From Coffea arabica (Eukaryota; Streptophyta; Magnoliopsida; Gentianales; Rubiaceae): a stretch of DNA of 64,000 bases. The number at the start of each line of letters is the position of its first letter. The first letter of the stretch is position 1. The stretch is taken from contig NC_092317.1 in the NCBI RefSeq assembly GCF_036785885.1, positions 7,380,501 through 7,444,500 of the forward strand. Reading direction: 5' to 3'. Below the pieces are notes generated by a model, which saw only the letters and a list, made by a program, of their open reading frames with translations, did no database searches and was not told the DNA's origin. The translations under genes and the position numbers were made by a program. Below, one piece after another: positions 60,801 through 64,000 of this stretch.

Positions 60801-62879
60801 TTGCTGTTTGAAAATGTGTATTCTGATTCTTAAAACTTTTCAGGGCTCCGCGTGGGAGAAATGGAACGGGATTGTTTGATTGCTTATGGTGCTAGTATGT
60901 TAATATATGAGCGCTTAATGATTTCCAGTGATCCTTTTGAGGTTCAGGTGTGTCATAGACTCATAATTTAAAGATTTTTTTTCCTTGCTTTAATTGATTC
61001 TTCTATGGAAGTTGTTGGTTTCATTATCACTGGAGTCATCTTGCGTTATTATGTCAGAGCTGTTTTTTTTTTTTTTTTGTGGGTGATTTGATGGTTGTCT
61101 TCTTACTTTCCCACTGTCTTTTGTTTGTGATGGTCTTCATCACTATTAGTGTTTTCATCTCTAATAATTCCAAAAGATTGTCTGAGACTTAGTAAGTGGA
61201 AGTTATTTTTATATTTTAAGTCCTAATATTATCCAACATCATTCAATGTCATGTTAGTCAGTTTTTAATGTAAGTATTGGGCATGCAACAAAACTATCTC
61301 AGAACTACAGGTTTCTTTGTTTGGGACATTAGTATCAGGCAAATTGAGATAATGTTCGGCTCCAAGTGCCCTCAACTTGTAGAGAATGCAGGACCTGAAT
61401 TTATTCACTTCAATTTTGGAGAGTTAGACATGCAATTCCCTAAAGATTGACAGCCTCTGAATATCATATACTTCAAGAGAAGCAATATCTGTGCTGATGC
61501 ACTTGCAGGAAACTTCTTGTATTCTTAAGGAGGTCTTACATTGGCTCATTAATTTTATCTGCTTATTTTTTAGTTTTCTTGTGGTTGATCTTATGAGTAC
61601 GTGTCATCCAAGGTATCTTACTGGTTAAATGGGACTTCAAGGTCCCTGAAAAATTACAATTTGGAGACATTCTTGCTGTTCTTTCTGGGAAAGGGTTCTC
61701 CTACCTGTTGAATAATGTACATAAGAGACTGAATATGTGGTGAGCGCTCTATTTTTCAAAAATCCTTATTTGGTGCTGAAATGGTCAAATTTGCATTTGC
61801 TGAAGCCAATTGGAGAGTGCCACATAAGCAGTGTACATTAGGAAAATGCTGAATTTGCCCGATATGGCATTCAATAAATATCTTCCCTCGAAATGCTGAA
61901 TTTGACCAGTTCGGCACTTAAGATCCCTATTCTTAGTCTATGAGCTTTACTTTTAGCAGAAGCTGTAGTTCTAAGCCTAGGAGTCATGGAAAGCAGGAGA
62001 TTCTTCTTTCTTCTTTTCCTTTTTCATTTGTAAAGTGTTCAGCATCTTTTCAATTCACTTTTGGAAGTATAAATGAAGCTAAGCTTGCAGGTGATCGTTT
62101 TCATTATAGGAGGCTGTTTGTCATAAGTTCCTTGCATTTTATAAGATGCCATGCACGATTTGTGTCGCTGTGACATTTATGGGTCATATGGTCCAAATGT
62201 TGTTGTGTTCTTGTTACATGGAAGTTTGTTTGCCAACTTAGTTGCTGAAGTAAATTGAATTTGTTCTCGCTTCTAACTTCTGTTGGTTCCAGTCAGAACA
62301 ATCAACAAAAATAATAGCTAAAATATTGGCTGTAGTGAAATTCATAATGGTTGTGTTAAACTTTAATCAATTTATTTAGTATATCAAGTAACTTTAAGTT
62401 GTCATTGTCACAGGTCTGCCGAAAATGTGGTTTACTGGGATATTATAATTATAAGCTGAAGACTGGCATTTGTTCGACATGCAAGAACGGAGATAACATA
62501 TCTACTATGAAACTGCCATATGCATGCAAGCTCTTAATCCAGGTAAAATTGTGGACATTGATTAGGTATTGATGAGAAACTGGCAATTTTGTTCAATATC
62601 TACTAGCACTCGGTGTGCTATTATTGAAGTTCATTAAAGCTCTTTTTACTGGTCTACAACGGAAGCAATATCTCAGTTTTCATCTGAGTCAGTAATATTA
62701 GCGGTGGAGGTTTGAGTTCCTTAAACAGACTGTCAAAACTTGGAGTTCTCATTTATCAGTGTGTTTGTTTTTGTTGCTTCCGTTCACGAATCACTGACTT
62801 GCACTTCGAATTTTTGTTGGTCTTCCAGGAACTTCAGTCCATGAATATTGTTCCTCGCCTAAAACTCACCGAGGCATAG
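42832..62879 (+). CDS. NRPC2: DNA-directed RNA polymerase III subunit 2
   Basis: The second-largest catalytic subunit of nuclear Pol III, which makes tRNA, 5S rRNA and U6. It has 1148 residues. Exons: 42832-42869, 42967-43048, 43538-43662, 43791-43883, 45203-45275, 45358-45448, 45554-45606, 45687-45751, 46672-46777, 47216-47326, 47897-47956, 49232-49264, 49347-49397, 49496-49594, 50738-50797, 50882-50974, 52247-52348, 52892-53002, 53095-53211, 54344-54460, 54778-54858, 54963-55067, 55140-55220, 55316-55447, 55534-55578, 55975-56052, 56118-56257, 56362-56452, 56913-57037, 57142-57277, 57369-57499, 57887-58012, 58088-58143, 59023-59093, 60678-60762, 60844-60947, 62414-62542, 62829-62879. Diagnostic motifs: [50 protein letters not shown] (756-773), [12 protein letters not shown] (900-911), and a C-terminal zinc ribbon (C1091, C1094, C1109, C1112). 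VESDQE-type and VRRPE-type segments fit the Pol III paralogue rather than Pol I, II, IV or V. Intron 25 has a GC donor. Confidence 0.96.
48380..48766 (+). repeat. Tandem duplication of about 200 bp in NRPC2 intron 11
   Basis: Copy A (48380-48580) and copy B (48581-48766) share 'taataaattatgaaatgg', 'gagtgggtttttatctctgg' and 'agccacttgctc'. The offset is 199 bp at the left end. Copy B has lost a short internal block ('ctaagcccttcca'). Confidence 0.9.
48759..48855 (+). repeat. 50-bp tandem duplication next to the larger one
   Basis: 'agatttaggtgtgaaactag' followed by 'tccttggaacata' occurs at 48759 and again at 48809, nearly identical. It is younger than the neighbouring 200-bp duplication, judging by similarity. 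Confidence 0.92.
50937..51627 (+). repeat. 344-bp tandem duplication including the end of NRPC2 exon 16
   Basis: Copy A (50937-51280) covers the last 38 bp of exon 16, its GT donor and about 300 bp of intron. Copy B (51281-51627) repeats the whole, diverged: exon-like 'gttctagccatgttgacatg' then 'tttcag|gtctat'. Shared blocks include 'gtaaaagaaatgtgacaaat' and 'gctgatacagccaaattaag'. Copy B is not used in the conserved protein. Confidence 0.92.
55576..55580 (+). other. NRPC2: GC splice donor of NRPC2 intron 25
   Basis: Exon 25 ends AACCAG and the intron starts GCAAGT. It joins GNIAYNQ to LRRMDTLIY in phase 0, as conserved in Pol III subunit 2. Using the GT four bases later would break the frame. 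Confidence 0.88.
59948..60400 (-). pseudogene. Antisense open fragment in NRPC2 intron 34
   Basis: On the minus strand 59948-60241 is open for 97 codons with a protein-like composition (Trp, Cys and charged residues: [38 protein letters not shown]). I do not recognise the family. It is compositionally unlike the AT-rich intron around it, so it may be a captured gene or transposon fragment. A short, intact gene is less likely. Confidence 0.3.
61370..61560 (+). pseudogene. Relic of a retrotransposon RNase H domain in NRPC2 intron 36
   Basis: One frame reads [19 protein letters not shown] near 61457-61513. This resembles the C-terminal helix of RNase H in plant LINEs (the 'V.R..N..AD.LA' pattern). 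Stops interrupt both sides, and no reverse transcriptase or tail is visible. Confidence 0.4.
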
Positions 62880-63125
62880 ATAGATTCCGTCTTCTTCAGC
62901 CACCAGCAAACTCCGAAGTGCATCAAGTTAAAACTGGAAGCCTGCTGATTACAGAGTTCCATGTTCCTGCTTGTTGCAATATACATATGTGCAACTGACT
63001 GAGGCATAGATTAATTCTTCTTCTTTTTCGACCAGAATACTTCAAACGAAGGGTCAAATTGCACTGAAAGATTGCTGGTTAGTTTTAGAGTTGTACGTTC
63101 TCTCCTGCTTGTTTGGAATAGCTGG
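62866..63125 (+). repeat. Tandem duplication of the NRPC2 stop-codon region and 3'UTR
   Basis: 'gaggcatagat' at 62871 and at 63001 lie exactly 130 bp apart. Flanking similarity extends through 'cttcttc', 'accag' and 'cctgcttgtt'. The second copy even preserves codons for L-T-E-A-stop (CTG ACT GAG GCA TAG), although it lies in the 3'UTR. Confidence 0.75.
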
Positions 63126-64000
63126 GGAAGAAAATCTTCAAGGAAGGTCAAGCCATTTGCAGCTGAGGGTGCAAGAGACAAAAAAATATCTGCTGCTGAT
63201 CGAGAAGGAATAGCCCACAGATTTAAGAAAATATTACTCTACTACAAATGCGTGTAAAGCCTAAGGGTCTAATTTGGATATTGTAATCCCTTCTGCTATT
63301 ATAAAATTTTGTGTACAAAATGGTTGATTTCTTTCTGTTCTTAATGTTTGTTTTAACGGGCGTAAATTTCTTCAGCTAATAGTTATTCTTCAGTGTTCTA
63401 AGCTGGCATCAAAATAAGTTCTCATAATTATCAGTTATCACCATCACATCATGACGGTAAAGGATAAAATGACACGCGATGTATCTCTCAAGCCATCTGC
63501 TGTTTGTAGCTTTCTTTTAATCACGAACCAAAAATGAAAGTCCTTTTCGTGGATGAGTAACAGAAACAACACGAAGGTAAAGGCCAAAAAATGACCCGAT
63601 TTATTTCTTAGCCCCCTCCGCTGCTCGTTACTTTCACTTAATCCGGATATGCAAGGTAACTAACCGTACCGCAAAACTGATCAAATAAAATGCAGGATAA
63701 CCAACCATACTCTGTGCATTGAACTTTCTGTTTCCCAGCCATTAACGTTTGCCTCCCTTTTCTTTTTCCCATGAACATAAGCAAGGCAATTTAGACTCTT
63801 TGATCGAACAGATTTCATAATAGCAACGTGTTGGCACAGTAGGTAATAAAGAAAGGCTCTGGTTTCTTGGCAACATTTAAGTAGATGCTACATTTTACAT
63901 GTGCCTATGTTACAACTTACAACCAGTTAATAACAATGTGTCAACATACCTATCCACCCCAATAACATCCTTCGACTGGAAGTATTTAGCAGAGAGAGTC
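62880..64000. other. NRPC2 3'UTR and downstream flank
   Basis: It contains the duplicated stop region (see entry). Then there is a diverged direct repeat of about 77 bp at 63451-63527 and 63571-63650 ('ggtaaagg..aaaatgac..c.at'). No coding frame is supported; the 63072-63257 open frame lies in the 3'UTR and has no homology I recognise. Confidence 0.5.
63451..63650 (+). repeat. Diverged direct repeat downstream of NRPC2
   Basis: Two units offset by 120 bp share 'ggtaaagg', 'aaaatgac', 'ctgct.gt' and 'ttaatc' in the same order. Confidence 0.6.

Noticed and set aside
1-64000. tRNA, rRNA and CRISPR arrays
   Set aside because: I looked for tRNA cloverleaf/B-box patterns and for short regularly spaced repeats; only the SINE-like B box near 27090-27107 and transposon or minisatellite repeats were seen.

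Overview
This is a window of plant nuclear DNA. It comes from a dicot, probably an asterid, although the family cannot be fixed from sequence alone. The genes have many introns, intergenic DNA is AT-rich, several transposon classes are present, and every host protein has a clear Arabidopsis-type counterpart. I rebuilt six complete protein-coding genes exon by exon. In all six the reading phase is kept across every junction (86 coding introns in total).

Layout: (1) 1-1539, a remnant LTR-like repeat with two identical hairpins, then the promoter side of the first gene. (2) 1540-4334 (+), a REVEILLE 7-type MYB transcription factor of the circadian family. (3) 4335-6418, 3' and intergenic DNA with a diverged direct repeat. 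(4) 6419-11087 (+), a 5'-truncated LINE with a perfect 16-bp target-site duplication, overlapping ORFs and a single premature stop. (5) Four consecutive minus-strand genes follow: 12087-14517, the organelle RNA-editing factor ORRM6; 15190-17961, BCCIP/BCP1; 19810-24225, a class III sucrose synthase with a predicted C-terminal membrane anchor; and 27529-34556, ARGONAUTE 1 with its miR168 target site. Between the sucrose synthase and AGO1 lie a TIR-type element and a probable SINE. (6) 34557-42831, the AGO1 5'UTR intron and promoter, then about 7 kb of intergenic DNA with a tandem array, a MITE and an unexplained GC-richer island with G-boxes. (7) 42832-62879 (+), the gene for NRPC2, the second-largest subunit of RNA polymerase III, in 38 coding exons over 20 kb. 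Several local duplications lie inside it. (8) 62880-64000, its 3' flank.

The genes do not form a pathway; they are ordinary neighbours. The points I think deserve most attention are the tail-anchored sucrose synthase, the unusually high number of GC-AG introns (three firm, one tentative), the ATGA-coupled LINE ORFs, and partial tandem duplications that copy exon ends of NRPC2 (exon 16 with its splice donor, and the stop-codon region). I found no CRISPR array, rRNA, tRNA or bacterial-type operon.
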